Positions 46,632 to 56,992 of a stretch of DNA of 64,000 nucleotides are shown here, piece by piece. The position numbers were made by a program, and so were the translations under genes. Origin of the DNA: JACKCR01 sp041390305 (GTDB lineage: Bacteria; Eisenbacteria; RBG-16-71-46; CAIMUX01). The notes under the pieces are model-generated. The model did no database searches. It had not been told where the DNA came from and saw only the letters and a list, made by a program, of their open reading frames with translations. Position 1 is the first letter of the stretch; each line of letters starts with the position of its first letter. The stretch spans positions 1 through 64,000 of the forward strand of contig JAWKQE010000022.1 in NCBI GenBank assembly GCA_041390305.1. Reading direction: 5' to 3'.

Positions 46632-48104
46632 CTACTGCTCCTTGTAGTTCGGAGCTTCCTTCGTGATCGTCACGTCGTGCGGATGGCTCTCCCTGAGCCC
46701 CGCGCTCGTGATCTGGACGAACTGCGTCTTGGTCCGGAGGTCTTCGATCGTCCGCACTCCGCAGTAGCCCATTCCGGCCCGGAGCCCGCCGATGAGCTGG
46801 AAGACGACGGCGGAGAGGTTGCCCTTGTACGGCACGCGGCCCTCGATCCCTTCCGCTACCAGCTTGTTCTCGTTGACCGGTCCGTCCTCGTCACCCTGGA
46901 AGTAGCGATCGCTGCTCCCGGCGCGCATCGCGTCGATGGAGCCCATGCCGCGGTAGAGCTTGTAGGCGCGTCCCTGATAGAGCACGGTCTCGCCCGGGCT
47001 CTCTTCCGTTCCGGCGAAGAGGCTACCGATCATGACGGCGCTGGAGCCGGCCGCGATCGCTTTCGGGATGTCGCCCGAGTACTTGATTCCGCCGTCCGCG
47101 ACGACCCGAACTCCATAGCGGTCGGCGGCCGCCGCGCAGTCCATAACGGCCGTCACCTGTGGCACGCCGATCCCGGCGACCACGCGCGTCGTGCAGATCG
47201 CGCCCGGCCCCATGCCGACCTTGATCACCGACGCGCCACGCTTGCAGAGCTCTTCGGTCGCTTCGGTCGTGGCCACGTTGCCACAGGAGATGTCCGTATC
47301 GGGGAACGCCGAGCGGAGGTTCGAGAGGACGTCCATCACCTTGGTCGAGTGCCCGTGCGCGCTGTCGAGGACGAGGAGATCACATCCCTTTCGCACGAGC
47401 TCGGCCGCGCGCTCCATGACGTCGTCACCGATCCCGAGGGCGGCGCCGACCCGGAGGCGTCCGTGCGAGTCGACGCACGCGTTCGGGTACTTCGCCTTCT
47501 TGAGGATGTCCTTCACCGTGATGAGTCCGCGCAGCCGGCCCTTCTCGTCGACCACCGGCAACTTCTCGATCCGGTTCTTGTGCAGGATCGACTTCGCATC
47601 CTCGAGCGTCGTCCCGAGCGGAGCGGTCACGAGTCGGTCGCTCGTCATGATGTCGCGGATGAGGAGCGAGGGATCCTCGATGAAGCGGAGGTCACGGTTC
47701 GTCAGGATTCCGACGAGTCGTCCATCCTGCGTGATCGGAACGCCGGAGACGCGGTAGCGGGCCATCACTTCGAGCGCGCGGCCGACCGGCAGGTCGGGCG
47801 GCAGCGTGACCGGGTCCGTGATCATCCCGCTCTCCGAACGCTTCACCTTGTCCACTTCGTCGACCTGTCGATCGATCGGCAGGTTCTTGTGGATGACGCC
47901 GATCCCGCCACTGCGGGCGAGCGCGATCGCGAACCGTCCCTCGGTCACCGTATCCATCGCAGCCGAGAGGAGCGGGATGTTGAGGCGGAGCTTCGGTGTC
48001 AGCTCGACGCTGACGTCCACTTCCGCCGGGACGACTTCGGAACGTGCGGGTACCAGCAGTACGTCGTCGAACGTGAGCGCCATCTGCCGGATCCTGTCCT
48101 CCAT
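46632..48104 (-). CDS. guaB: Inosine-5'-monophosphate dehydrogenase
   Basis: It converts IMP to XMP with NAD+, the first step of GMP synthesis, in the cytoplasm. ATG 48104 (MEDRIRQ) is taken because GGAGG is 7 bases upstream; ATG 48107 is adjacent. The barrel (LTFDDVLLVPARSEV, DTVTEGRFAIALARSGGIGV) is interrupted by two CBS modules (about 95-205). The catalytic Cys loop reads GMGPGAICTTRVVAG, where Ala replaces the usual Ser before Ile-Cys. The flap region YRGMGSIDAMRAGSSDRYFQ is present. Length (490 residues) is standard. A hairpin lies between it and the preceding barrel gene on the same strand. Confidence 0.95.
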   Translation of the reverse strand: MEDRIRQMALTFDDVLLVPARSEVVPAEVDVSVELTPKLRLNIPLLSAAMDTVTEGRFAIALARSGGIGVIHKNLPIDRQVDEVDKVKRSESGMITDPVTLPPDLPVGRALEVMARYRVSGVPITQDGRLVGILTNRDLRFIEDPSLLIRDIMTSDRLVTAPLGTTLEDAKSILHKNRIEKLPVVDEKGRLRGLITVKDILKKAKYPNACVDSHGRLRVGAALGIGDDVMERAAELVRKGCDLLVLDSAHGHSTKVMDVLSNLRSAFPDTDISCGNVATTEATEELCKRGASVIKVGMGPGAICTTRVVAGIGVPQVTAVMDCAAAADRYGVRVVADGGIKYSGDIPKAIAAGSSAVMIGSLFAGTEESPGETVLYQGRAYKLYRGMGSIDAMRAGSSDRYFQGDEDGPVNENKLVAEGIEGRVPYKGNLSAVVFQLIGGLRAGMGYCGVRTIEDLRTKTQFVQITSAGLRESHPHDVTITKEAPNYKEQ

Positions 48105-48175
48105 CATCGAGCCTCCATAGACGGACGGCGGCCACGCCGCCGCCCGGTCGGTTCCAATGTCCTCAGCAGATACAC

Positions 48176-48203
48176 GAACGGCCGGATTCACACCCGGCCG
48201 TTC
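48176..48203 (-). terminator. Hairpin between the barrel gene and guaB
   Basis: A perfect 10-bp inverted repeat GAACGGCCGG (48176-48185) / CCGGCCGTTC (48194-48203) with an 8-nt loop lies just after the minus-strand barrel stop (48222) and 72 bases before guaB. No T-run follows, so it may be a weak terminator or a leader structure of guaB. Confidence 0.5.
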
Positions 48204-48221
48204 CAAACTCACCTTGGGGCT

Positions 48222-48971
48222 TTAGGACCCTGACTGCCCAGAGTCCAGGGTGAGCCCCTGGTCTTCCTCCTGTTCCCAGAGAATCCCTTCGTACGGGGAG
48301 AAGTGGAAATGGACCCCGAGCCGGAAGGCGTACGCTTTCAGGTTCTGGTCGAAGAGGAAGTCGAACTTGTCGTCGCCCGAGAAGATGTAGTGGTTCTGCG
48401 CGGACCCACTCAGCGTGATGTGGTCCGTGATCCGCTTCTCCGCCTCGACCGTGAGCACGACGCCCGGCTCGAAGCCGCGATAGAACTGCTGCGAACCGCG
48501 ATCTCTCAGAGTGTGGCCGTTGAACTTGTAGTTCCAGCGATAGAAGCCGAGTCCACCGCCGGCCCGCCAGTCGAACCCCTGGAAGCCACTGATTTGACGC
48601 AGGACGCTGAGCGTACCGAAGTTGACCGTGAGCACCGTGTCGCCCCGCGCTTCGAATGAGTTCCAGCCGAACCCGAAGTCGCCGGTGCCGATCCAGTCTT
48701 CGTTGAAGCGGTAGCGGTAGTTGCCCTGGAGCAGGAACCGGGTCTTCGCGCCGTCGACCGCATCGCTCCCGTAGAAGCGGATCGTGCCGAGCGCGGCTCC
48801 ATACCCCGTGAACCCCTGCAGGGATTCGAAGACGTCGTCCTCGTCGCCCGCCGCTTCGCTCACGAAGATGTCGGAAGGTCGGGACTGCGCACCCACCGAG
48901 GTCACCGTGAGGAGTGCAAGGAGGCCAAACAACACCACCCGGCCCATCCACCGCACCCTGTTGAACGTCAT
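48222..48971 (-). CDS. Outer-membrane beta-barrel protein, DUF481-like
   Basis: ATG 48971 has GAGGAGG four bases before it; 249 residues. The signal peptide (MGRVVLFGLLALLTVTSVGAQ) ends at an A-Q site. The rest shows alternating strands (TRFLLQGNYRYRFNEDWIG, FDWRAGGGLGFYRWNYKFN, VVLTVEAEKRITDHITLSGS, KAYAFRLGVHFHFSPYEG), close to the DUF481/YdiY barrel pattern. A few residues after the final strand (EEDQGLTLDSGQSGS) are acidic and unusual for barrels, which normally end at the last strand. Substrate unknown. It lies upstream of guaB on the same strand, but the hairpin argues for separate control. Confidence 0.75.
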   Translation of the reverse strand: MTFNRVRWMGRVVLFGLLALLTVTSVGAQSRPSDIFVSEAAGDEDDVFESLQGFTGYGAALGTIRFYGSDAVDGAKTRFLLQGNYRYRFNEDWIGTGDFGFGWNSFEARGDTVLTVNFGTLSVLRQISGFQGFDWRAGGGLGFYRWNYKFNGHTLRDRGSQQFYRGFEPGVVLTVEAEKRITDHITLSGSAQNHYIFSGDDKFDFLFDQNLKAYAFRLGVHFHFSPYEGILWEQEEDQGLTLDSGQSGS

Positions 48972-49191
48972 TCATCCTCCTCGGCGTCCGCCGACCCCGC
49001 ACCCCGGTCGCGGCGGTCTTGGAAGCAGCCGTTGCCCTGATCCGATTCCGGACGCGCGGGCCCTGGCGACCCGTCCGCTGCTCTCGGAGGAGCGGAACCG
49101 AACCGGAGATGGCTTCCGGCCACCGTAGGGCGGCAGTATAGGGAGCGCGTTAGCAGGGGGTCAAGGCGAGCCGCAACGGTCGGGCCGCCTC

Positions 49192-49221
49192 TTGACAGTC
49201 CGGCCACCCGGAGTCCATGAT
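49192..49221 (+). promoter_or_regulatory. Sigma70-type promoter for the tRNA-tilS unit
   Basis: A perfect TTGACA -35 (49192-49197) is followed after 18 bp by CATGAT (49216-49221, four of six matches to TATAAT). Transcription would start about 15 bp before the tRNA, a usual distance. Confidence 0.6.
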
Positions 49222-49242
49222 CCCTAACCTCGTTGCGCGAGA

Positions 49243-49316
49243 GCCGGCGTAGCTCAGTTGGTAAGAGCGTAGGATTCATAACCCTAAGGTCGGTGGTTCA
49301 ATTCCACCCGCCGGCA
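49243..49316 (+). tRNA. tRNA with CAT anticodon (Met elongator or Ile2)
   Basis: The full cloverleaf fits. Acceptor GCCGGCG pairs with CGCCGGC, the D-arm is GCTC/GAGC, the anticodon loop is TTCATAA, the variable loop is AGGTC, the T-arm is GGTGG/CCACC and the discriminator is A. No CCA is encoded. The anticodon stem has one A-C mismatch next to the loop. CAT can mean elongator methionine or, after lysidine modification, isoleucine AUA. It sits 34 bp before tilS, whose product makes that lysidine, so Ile2 is a real possibility that sequence alone does not settle. There is no initiator-type three-G-C-pair anticodon stem, so fMet is unlikely. Confidence 0.9.
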
Positions 49317-49350
49317 CATCTCTTCTCCCCCTCCCGGACACGAGCTTCCC

Positions 49351-50385
49351 ATGAACTGGACGAAGGCAGACGTGTCGATCCGGGCCCGTTTCCGTCACGG
49401 AATCCGCCTTGCGAAGATCGAGGACGGCGCCCCCCTCGTGGTCTCCGTCTCGGGGGGCGCGGACTCCGTTGCCCTCCTCGACCTCACCGCCCGGGAGGCC
49501 CGGGGCCGCGGGTGGCGGCTCCACGTCGTCCACGTGGACCACGGCTGGCGTCCGGAGTCAGGCGACGACGCCCGATTCGTCCGGTCCCTCGCGAAGAGGT
49601 TCGGAGTCCGCGGAACCGGCTACCGGATCCGTCCCGAGGCATGGGAACGGAGCCGCCTTGGGTCCCGGGAAGCAACCGCCCGGCGGATCCGGAGGCGGGC
49701 CTGCCAGCGGCTCGCGGCCCGTATCGGCGCCGGCACAGTGCTCCTCGGCCACAATCGGGACGACCAGGTGGAGACGATCCTCCTGCAGTTGCTGCGGGGC
49801 ACCGGGATCCGCGGACTCATCGGAATGCCCCCGACGTGGGCCCTGGGTCCGACCGCTTCTCGAGGTGGGCCGGGACGAACTCCGGGCCTACCTCGAGCGG
49901 CGAGGACTCCCTGGCGGGAAGACTCCTCGAACCAGGACCTGAGCTTCCTTCGTAACCGCATCCGGCATCAGCTCTTGCCTCTGATCGAGGCGGAGATCCG
50001 GCCGGGCACCGGAAAGTCGCTCCTCCGGATGGCAGACGCCCTCCGCTCCCAGGTCGTGAGGTTCGAAGGAGAACTCCGGGAGGCGTGGCGGACGATCGAT
50101 CCGGACAAGGAGCCAGGGTCGATCCGTCTTGATCGTCCCAAGCTGGCGAACTATGATCCCGATCTGGTGGAAGGTATTCTCCAGTGGGCGTTTCGGGCAG
50201 TGAGCAAGGGCCCGGCACAGCTCGGTCAGGCTCACCTTCGAGCGCTCGAGAAGGCTCTCGGCGACTCCGTGCCCCGGCAGTTCGACCTTCCCTCCGGGGT
50301 TCGGGCATTCGTGAATGCGCGGGAGGTTCGGCTGGTAGTCACGACCGGCCAGAATCGAACCGGGCCTCGCCCTCGCCTCACGTGA
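49351..50385 (+). CDS. tilS: tRNA(Ile)-lysidine synthase
   Basis: It attaches lysine to C34 of tRNA-Ile2 (CAU) so that it reads AUA. The N-type ATP pyrophosphatase P-loop SGGADSVALLDL is at about 34-45, with VVHVDHGWRPESGDD and LLGHNRDDQVETILLQLLRG following. Between about 49850 and 49910 the conserved text (RPLLEVGRDELRAYLERRGL) lies in another frame, and the original frame resumes with WREDSSNQDLSFLRNRIRHQ. Two compensating indels therefore leave one open frame with about 20 wrong residues. The C-terminal TilS substrate domain is shortened but present. It heads the conserved tilS-hpt-ftsH cluster, with the stop at 50385 and hpt starting 18 bp on. Confidence 0.88.
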   Translation: MNWTKADVSIRARFRHGIRLAKIEDGAPLVVSVSGGADSVALLDLTAREARGRGWRLHVVHVDHGWRPESGDDARFVRSLAKRFGVRGTGYRIRPEAWERSRLGSREATARRIRRRACQRLAARIGAGTVLLGHNRDDQVETILLQLLRGTGIRGLIGMPPTWALGPTASRGGPGRTPGLPRAARTPWREDSSNQDLSFLRNRIRHQLLPLIEAEIRPGTGKSLLRMADALRSQVVRFEGELREAWRTIDPDKEPGSIRLDRPKLANYDPDLVEGILQWAFRAVSKGPAQLGQAHLRALEKALGDSVPRQFDLPSGVRAFVNAREVRLVVTTGQNRTGPRPRLT

Positions 50386-50403
50386 CATAGAGAGGACCCT
50401 CCG

Positions 50404-50985
50404 CTGATCGACCGCCAGTTCTCCGTCGGGGACGAACTCCGACTCGGCACGACCAACGTCCGCGTGCTCGTGACGGAACAGCAAGTCCGTGAACGGGTAA
50501 ACGACATGGGTGTCGTAATGAGGAGCCGATTCGAGGGTGAAGTACCGATCTTCATCGGTCTCCTCACCGGTGGGGTGGTGTTCTTGAGTGACCTGGTGCG
50601 CGCCTATGCCGGCGAACACCAGGTCGATTTCCTGAAGGTTTCACGTTACGACCCGACCCGAAAGGACCCGACCGCGCTCCGGGTGGTGCACGATCTGGGT
50701 ACGGACATCCGGGGTCGAGCCGTGGTGCTCGTGGAGGGCGTGCGCGCCCGGGGAACGAAGATCCAGTACGTCGACCGGTTCCTTCGCCTCCACGAGCCTA
50801 AGTCGATCGATTACTATGCTTTGATCGAGCCGGTGGATGCCCAGCGTTCTGTTCCACTGAACGACACGGGCTTCCGGATCGATAAAGAGTTCGTAGTGGG
50901 ATACGGACTCGACTTCGAGGAGCACTACCGTAACCTCCCGTTCATTGGTGCTCTCACAGTCGAGGGAATGCCAAGGGTCCCCTAA
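50404..50985 (+). CDS. hpt: Hypoxanthine phosphoribosyltransferase homologue with altered PRPP loop
   Basis: The overall HPRT fold is clear: LVTEQQVRERVNDMG, IFIGLLTGGVVFLSDLVRA, then FVVGYGLDFEEHYRNLPFIG. The PRPP-binding and catalytic motif, normally VEDI(V/I)DTG, reads VEGVRARG, so both acidic residues and the Thr are gone. The SSYG loop reads SRYD. The frame is clean, so these are substitutions. Start: CTG 50404 with GAGAGG about 8 bases upstream supplies the family's usual N-terminus; GTG 50464 is the alternative and would truncate it. Working HPRT salvages hypoxanthine and guanine. In Bacillus the tilS-hpt pair also regulates ftsH. A structural or regulatory role is more likely here than catalysis. 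Confidence 0.85.
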   Translation: MIDRQFSVGDELRLGTTNVRVLVTEQQVRERVNDMGVVMRSRFEGEVPIFIGLLTGGVVFLSDLVRAYAGEHQVDFLKVSRYDPTRKDPTALRVVHDLGTDIRGRAVVLVEGVRARGTKIQYVDRFLRLHEPKSIDYYALIEPVDAQRSVPLNDTGFRIDKEFVVGYGLDFEEHYRNLPFIGALTVEGMPRVP

Positions 50986-50998
50986 GCGAGGACTGTAG

Positions 50999-53031
<2,033 letters not shown>

Positions 53032-53060
53032 CCGGAGAAACACTGGTTCGAGAATCGAGG

Positions 53061-53082
53061 GGCCGTCCCGCAAGGGGCGGCC
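53061..53082 (+). terminator. GCAA-capped hairpin between ftsH and folP
   Basis: GGCCGTCCC (53061-53069) pairs with GGGGCGGCC (53074-53082), with one G-T wobble, through a GCAA tetraloop, followed by TTCCTCTT. It sits just before the GAGGAGG ribosome site of folP. It could be a partial terminator or a translation-modulating leader hairpin. Confidence 0.5.
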
Positions 53083-53102
53083 TTCCTCTTGAGGAGGCAT
53101 GG

Positions 53103-53985
53103 ATGCAGGAGTTCGCCTTCGCGCCCCGGCCCCGATACCGCCTCGAAGTGCGGGGCACGAACTCGCCCTCGGCGACAAGACGCAGGTCATGGCGATCCTG
53201 AACGTCACCCCGGACTCCTTCTCCGATGGAGGCAGCATCGACACCCTGGACGCCGCCCTCCACCGCCTCGAGGACGTATGGCGGCAGGGAGCCGACTGGG
53301 TCGACCTGGGAGGCGAGAGCACCCGCCCCGGCGCCCCGAGGTGGACGTGGAGACGGAATGGCCCCGTCGGAGGAGTCCTGGAAGCCGCCCGGCGTCAGGC
53401 TTCCCCTCCCCATCTCGGTCGATACGACCAAGGCGGAAGTCGCGCGGCGGGCGCTCGACGCGGCGCCGCGGCGATCAACGACGTGAGCGGGCTCCGCTTC
53501 GACCCCGGCATCGCCGACCTGGCGGGAGGCCCGCGCCGTCCTCTTCCTCATGCACATGCGCGGGAATCCGCGCACCATGCAGCAGGACACCCACTATGGC
53601 GACCTTCTGGGCGAAATCCGGGCGCGCTCTCGGCATCGATCGAACGCGAGGTCCCGCGGCGTGACGTCGGATCAGATCGTCGTCGATCCGGGCATCGGAT
53701 TCGGCAAGGACCTGGACCAGAACCTGGAACTCCTCGGCGCGGTCCCGGCCCTGGCGAAGCTCGACCGGCCGGTGCTCATCGGGGCCTCACGGAAGTCGTT
53801 CCTCGGGCGGATTCTCGACTCCTCCGGAGCTTCGGGGCGCGGGCTCGGTGAGTGCACACGTCGGAGCGGTCCTGGCCGGGGCCCATTTCGTGCGGGTTCA
53901 CGACGTCGGCGCCACCGTGGAAGCCGTTCGGGTGGCCGACGAGATGCTTCGGGTGATGAGGAACCGCCAGACGGCCGATTCGTAA
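53103..53985 (+). CDS. folP: Dihydropteroate synthase (frameshifted)
   Basis: It joins p-aminobenzoate to 6-hydroxymethyl-dihydropterin pyrophosphate in folate synthesis. ATG 53103 lies 5 bases after GAGGAGG and gives MQEFAFAPRPRYRLEVRG. The frame then shifts to HELALGDKTQVMAILNVTPD, the pterin signature with SFSDGG. Further pieces are VDLGGESTRPGAP, ISVDTTKAEVARRAL, AAINDVSGLRFDPGIADL, LMHMRGNPRTMQQ, DQIVVDPGIGFGKDLDQNLE and VLIGASRKSFLGRI. At least four indels (near 53152, 53340, 53410-53530 and 53850) are needed to join them. All substrate motifs survive, so the gene is probably functional in the cell. folP followed by cdaA is a common bacterial arrangement. Confidence 0.87.
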
Positions 53986-54118
53986 GGTAGGGAGTCTCAC
54001 GCGAGCCGGTTTCCGTCAGCAGTTGGGTCCCTTATGATCTCGGCGGGATCCTAGAGGCCATTGCAGGAACCGTTCGTTGGTCGCGTCGCGGCCGGCAGGG
54101 CGGATCCAGGGAGGCACG

Positions 54119-55069
54119 ATGAAGTTCACGGAGATGGGTTGGATCTTCAACCTGATCATCGACTTCGTGATCGTCACGTTCCTCATCTATCACCTGTTCC
54201 TGCTCGTCCGCGGCACGCGCGCCCTCCAAATGTTCCTCGGCCTCATGGCCATCATCCTGCTCTCCCTGCTCGCGGACGTGTTCCACCTCTCGATGGTGCA
54301 GTGGCCTCGCCTCCTCCGGACCGTCTGGGTGGTTGCGTTCCTCATCATCTTCCAGCCCGAGCTCCGGCGCGGCCTCTCCATGATGGGAAACAGCAAGCTG
54401 TTCAAGCGCGTGTCTGCTGCAGGAAGCCTCGCACCTCGGCGAGATCGAGGACGCAGTGCAGAACCTCCGGAAGCGCGGCCTCGGCGCGATCGTCGCTTCA
54501 TGGAGCGGAACTCCCAGCTCCGTGGCTACATCGAGACCGGCACCCTCCTCGAGTCGAACCTCACCGCTGAACTCATCGAAACCGTCTTCACGCCGCCGTC
54601 CCCACTCCACGACGGCGCGATCATCGTCCGCGGGAACCAGATCGTCGCGGCCGGATGCATTCTGCCCCTCAGCACGTCCACCACGCTGGACCGCTCCTAC
54701 GGGACGCGTCACCGCGCGATCCTCGGCATCTCCGAAGAGACCGATGCGCTCGCGATCGCGGTGTCGGAGGAGACGCGACAGATCTCGATCGCCGAGAACG
54801 GCCGCCTCATCCGCAACGTCGACCCGAACGAGCTCAAGGGCGTCCTCGCCCAGTTCCTCATCGCGGCCGACGACCGGGGGGAGAAGGCCGACGCCGACAC
54901 GGAGCGGGCGGAGAAGAGCACGACCCGCCTCGACCGCAAGGAGAAGCCGGCCCGTCCCACCGAGCGCAAGGAGCTCGGAGAGCGCGCGGACTCCGGCGAC
55001 GCCACGATCGGGTCCAGCTCCGGGGACGAGACACCGCCACGTCCCGCCAGCGCCACGTCGCCCAGCTAG
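54119..55069 (+). CDS. cdaA: Diadenylate cyclase (CdaA/DacA type)
   Basis: It makes cyclic di-AMP from two ATP at the inner membrane. ATG 54119 follows GGGAGG. Three N-terminal helices (IFNLIIDFVIVTFLIYHLFL, ALQMFLGLMAIILLSLLA, LRTVWVVAFLIIFQPELR) precede the DAC domain with its two catalytic motifs, PLHDGAIIV and YGTRHRAILGISEETDA. Between about 54415 and 54495 the conserved helix (LLQEASHLGEIEDAVQNLRK) is in another frame, and the original frame resumes at ERNSQLRGYIETG. A pair of compensating indels keeps the frame open. The C-terminal 70 residues are charged, Lys/Glu/Arg-rich and probably disordered. No cdaR or glmM follows. Confidence 0.9.
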   Translation: MKFTEMGWIFNLIIDFVIVTFLIYHLFLLVRGTRALQMFLGLMAIILLSLLADVFHLSMVQWPRLLRTVWVVAFLIIFQPELRRGLSMMGNSKLFKRVSAAGSLAPRRDRGRSAEPPEARPRRDRRFMERNSQLRGYIETGTLLESNLTAELIETVFTPPSPLHDGAIIVRGNQIVAAGCILPLSTSTTLDRSYGTRHRAILGISEETDALAIAVSEETRQISIAENGRLIRNVDPNELKGVLAQFLIAADDRGEKADADTERAEKSTTRLDRKEKPARPTERKELGERADSGDATIGSSSGDETPPRPASATSPS

Positions 55070-55128
55070 CACGTCGTCGCTGAGCCGGCGCCACGGCCCG
55101 ACCGACTTGTGATAGCGTTCGCGGCGCC

Positions 55129-56889
55129 ATGTCGCGTCGCACTCACACATCCAGGGACCGAACTCAGGCGTGCGGAACCCCGTGCGGAACAGCGCTCGGG
55201 ATCGTGTCCGGGTCCCTGTTGGGCTCCGGGTTCGTATCCGTATCCGTGTCCGTGTTCGTCATCGCGATGGCAACCGCCATCACCTTCGCCATCGATCCCC
55301 TGGTCATTCCAGCGTGGGCACAAGAGCCCGGGCCCCTCGGGCCGGAGTGGACGGAGCCGTCCGAGCCGATACGCGAAGACCTCCGCATCCTCGCAGCCCA
55401 GGGAACCGTTCCACTCCGTGCCATCACTGGCTCGGACCTCCTGCGCTCCCGCATTGCCGGTTGGTGGGCGGAGCGTTCCGCGGGCGGCGACGCCGGCACC
55501 GGCACGGGGCGCTCCGCGGGCAGCGGCCCGGGCGGCGACGCTTCCGCAAGCAACGACACGGGGATCGCGAACCGTCGCGTCGGGAGAGAGCTCGCGGAAG
55601 AGATCCAGGGACTGCCGGGCGGCAGAATCAGCGCCTTCCCTGCACTCACGCCGTTCATCGACCGTCCGCTCGGTACGGCCCGCCTCCGCCTTCGTCCCTA
55701 CGCCTGGTTCGAGGGAACATGGCGCGGCGGGAACGACGCAACCTGGGGCGATCACCCACGCGCCGGAGTCCGCGGCTCCCTCCACCTCACGCCGAACCTC
55801 TCCCTGAACGAGGACATGTTCGCCGGGCGGGTGAAGGACGGCCAGGCCCTGGGCGACGCGCTCGTCAACCACACCGACTTCCTCCTCTTCGTCGAGTCGA
55901 TCGACCTGACCTGGACACGCGGCGACCACTACGTCCGCGTCGGCCGGTTCCGTCATGACTGGGGACCGGGACGGAACGGCGACCTCCTCCTCTCCGGCTC
56001 CGCGCCACCCATGGACCAGGTCCACTACGGACTCGCGCTCGGACCGTTCTCATTCTCCTCCTCGTGCGGCCCGCTCAGCCGCACGGCCGAGAAGAACGTC
56101 GCACTCCACCGGCTCGAGTGGAGCCCGCATCCCCGGTTCGTGCTCGGCCTCTCGGAAGGCGCCACCTTCCCCGGCTCGCCGTTCGATCCTCTCTACCTCC
56201 TCGGCCTCGTCCCCTACTCCGTCCTCGACCGGATGCATGCGCAGGACGTCTACGCGGACGACGACGCACTCTCCGTGCGGAACAACGTCCTCGCGCAGAT
56301 CGACCTGGCCGCGCGGATCCGGAGCACGCTCGTCTGGGCGGAGATGCTGATCGACGACGTCGGCACCGAGGACTCGCGCCATCCCTCGCGGCTCGGCTTC
56401 CTCGCCGGGGCCGAAACCGTCTTCGAGTCACACGGGCTCTGGTCCGCCGGGGCCGAAGCCGCCAAGGTGTACGACTACGTCTACAGCGTGTACTACGAAG
56501 ACAGCGACTGGTCGCACCAGGGCGAAGCGATCGGCTGGCCGCTCGGCCCCGACTCGGAGAGTCTCCAGGCGTTCGTCTCCTGGCAGCCGAGCATCGAGTG
56601 GCAGGTGCGTGGAGAAGGCATCGTGCTGCGGCATGGAGAAGGACGGATCGGCGACCCCTGGTATCCACCTGACGATCCTCGCTCTTCGGGTAACGACTCT
56701 GGCCCGTCGTCGCTCCGCGGTGTCGTCGAACGGAGGGCCGGCGGGGCACTCTCGCTCGCGTACGAGCCGTCGGCAGAGATCCGCATCGCCCTCCGCGCAT
56801 CCCATGTCGCCATCGACAACGCCGGCAACGTGGACGGAATGGGCGCAGACGACGACCGGTTGGAACTGTCGGTCCGTTGGCACCGGTAG
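55129..56889 (+). CDS. Capsule-assembly Wzi-like outer-membrane barrel
   Basis: A 586-residue protein. A long leader contains the hydrophobic signal region (GSGFVSVSVSVFVIAMATAI) ending near PAWAQ. A Gly/Ala/Ser-rich low-complexity stretch (about 118-145) interrupts the periplasmic part. The barrel region carries the Wzi-like signature RVGRFRHDWGPGRNGDLLLS followed by GSAPPMDQVHYGLALG, and strand patterns up to the terminal LELSVRWHR. Wzi binds capsular polysaccharide at the surface in E. coli. Homologues are common in bacteria without group 1 capsule, so the ligand here is open. The start at ATG 55129 lacks a clear ribosome site, so the true start may be internal. The frame is clean. Confidence 0.72.
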   Translation: MSRRTHTSRDRTQACGTPCGTALGIVSGSLLGSGFVSVSVSVFVIAMATAITFAIDPLVIPAWAQEPGPLGPEWTEPSEPIREDLRILAAQGTVPLRAITGSDLLRSRIAGWWAERSAGGDAGTGTGRSAGSGPGGDASASNDTGIANRRVGRELAEEIQGLPGGRISAFPALTPFIDRPLGTARLRLRPYAWFEGTWRGGNDATWGDHPRAGVRGSLHLTPNLSLNEDMFAGRVKDGQALGDALVNHTDFLLFVESIDLTWTRGDHYVRVGRFRHDWGPGRNGDLLLSGSAPPMDQVHYGLALGPFSFSSSCGPLSRTAEKNVALHRLEWSPHPRFVLGLSEGATFPGSPFDPLYLLGLVPYSVLDRMHAQDVYADDDALSVRNNVLAQIDLAARIRSTLVWAEMLIDDVGTEDSRHPSRLGFLAGAETVFESHGLWSAGAEAAKVYDYVYSVYYEDSDWSHQGEAIGWPLGPDSESLQAFVSWQPSIEWQVRGEGIVLRHGEGRIGDPWYPPDDPRSSGNDSGPSSLRGVVERRAGGALSLAYEPSAEIRIALRASHVAIDNAGNVDGMGADDDRLELSVRWHR

Positions 56890-56992
56890 AACGCGTGGAC
56901 ACGCCGCCCCCTCCGTCGACCGCGCCAACTCTCATCGGAGCTTTCCTGCGGCAGACGACGAATCAACTCTGGAGCGCAAGGAGTACCCACGA

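Noticed and set aside
49243..49316. Initiator tRNA-fMet
   Set aside because: It lacks the three consecutive G-C pairs of the initiator anticodon stem and has a normal first acceptor pair.
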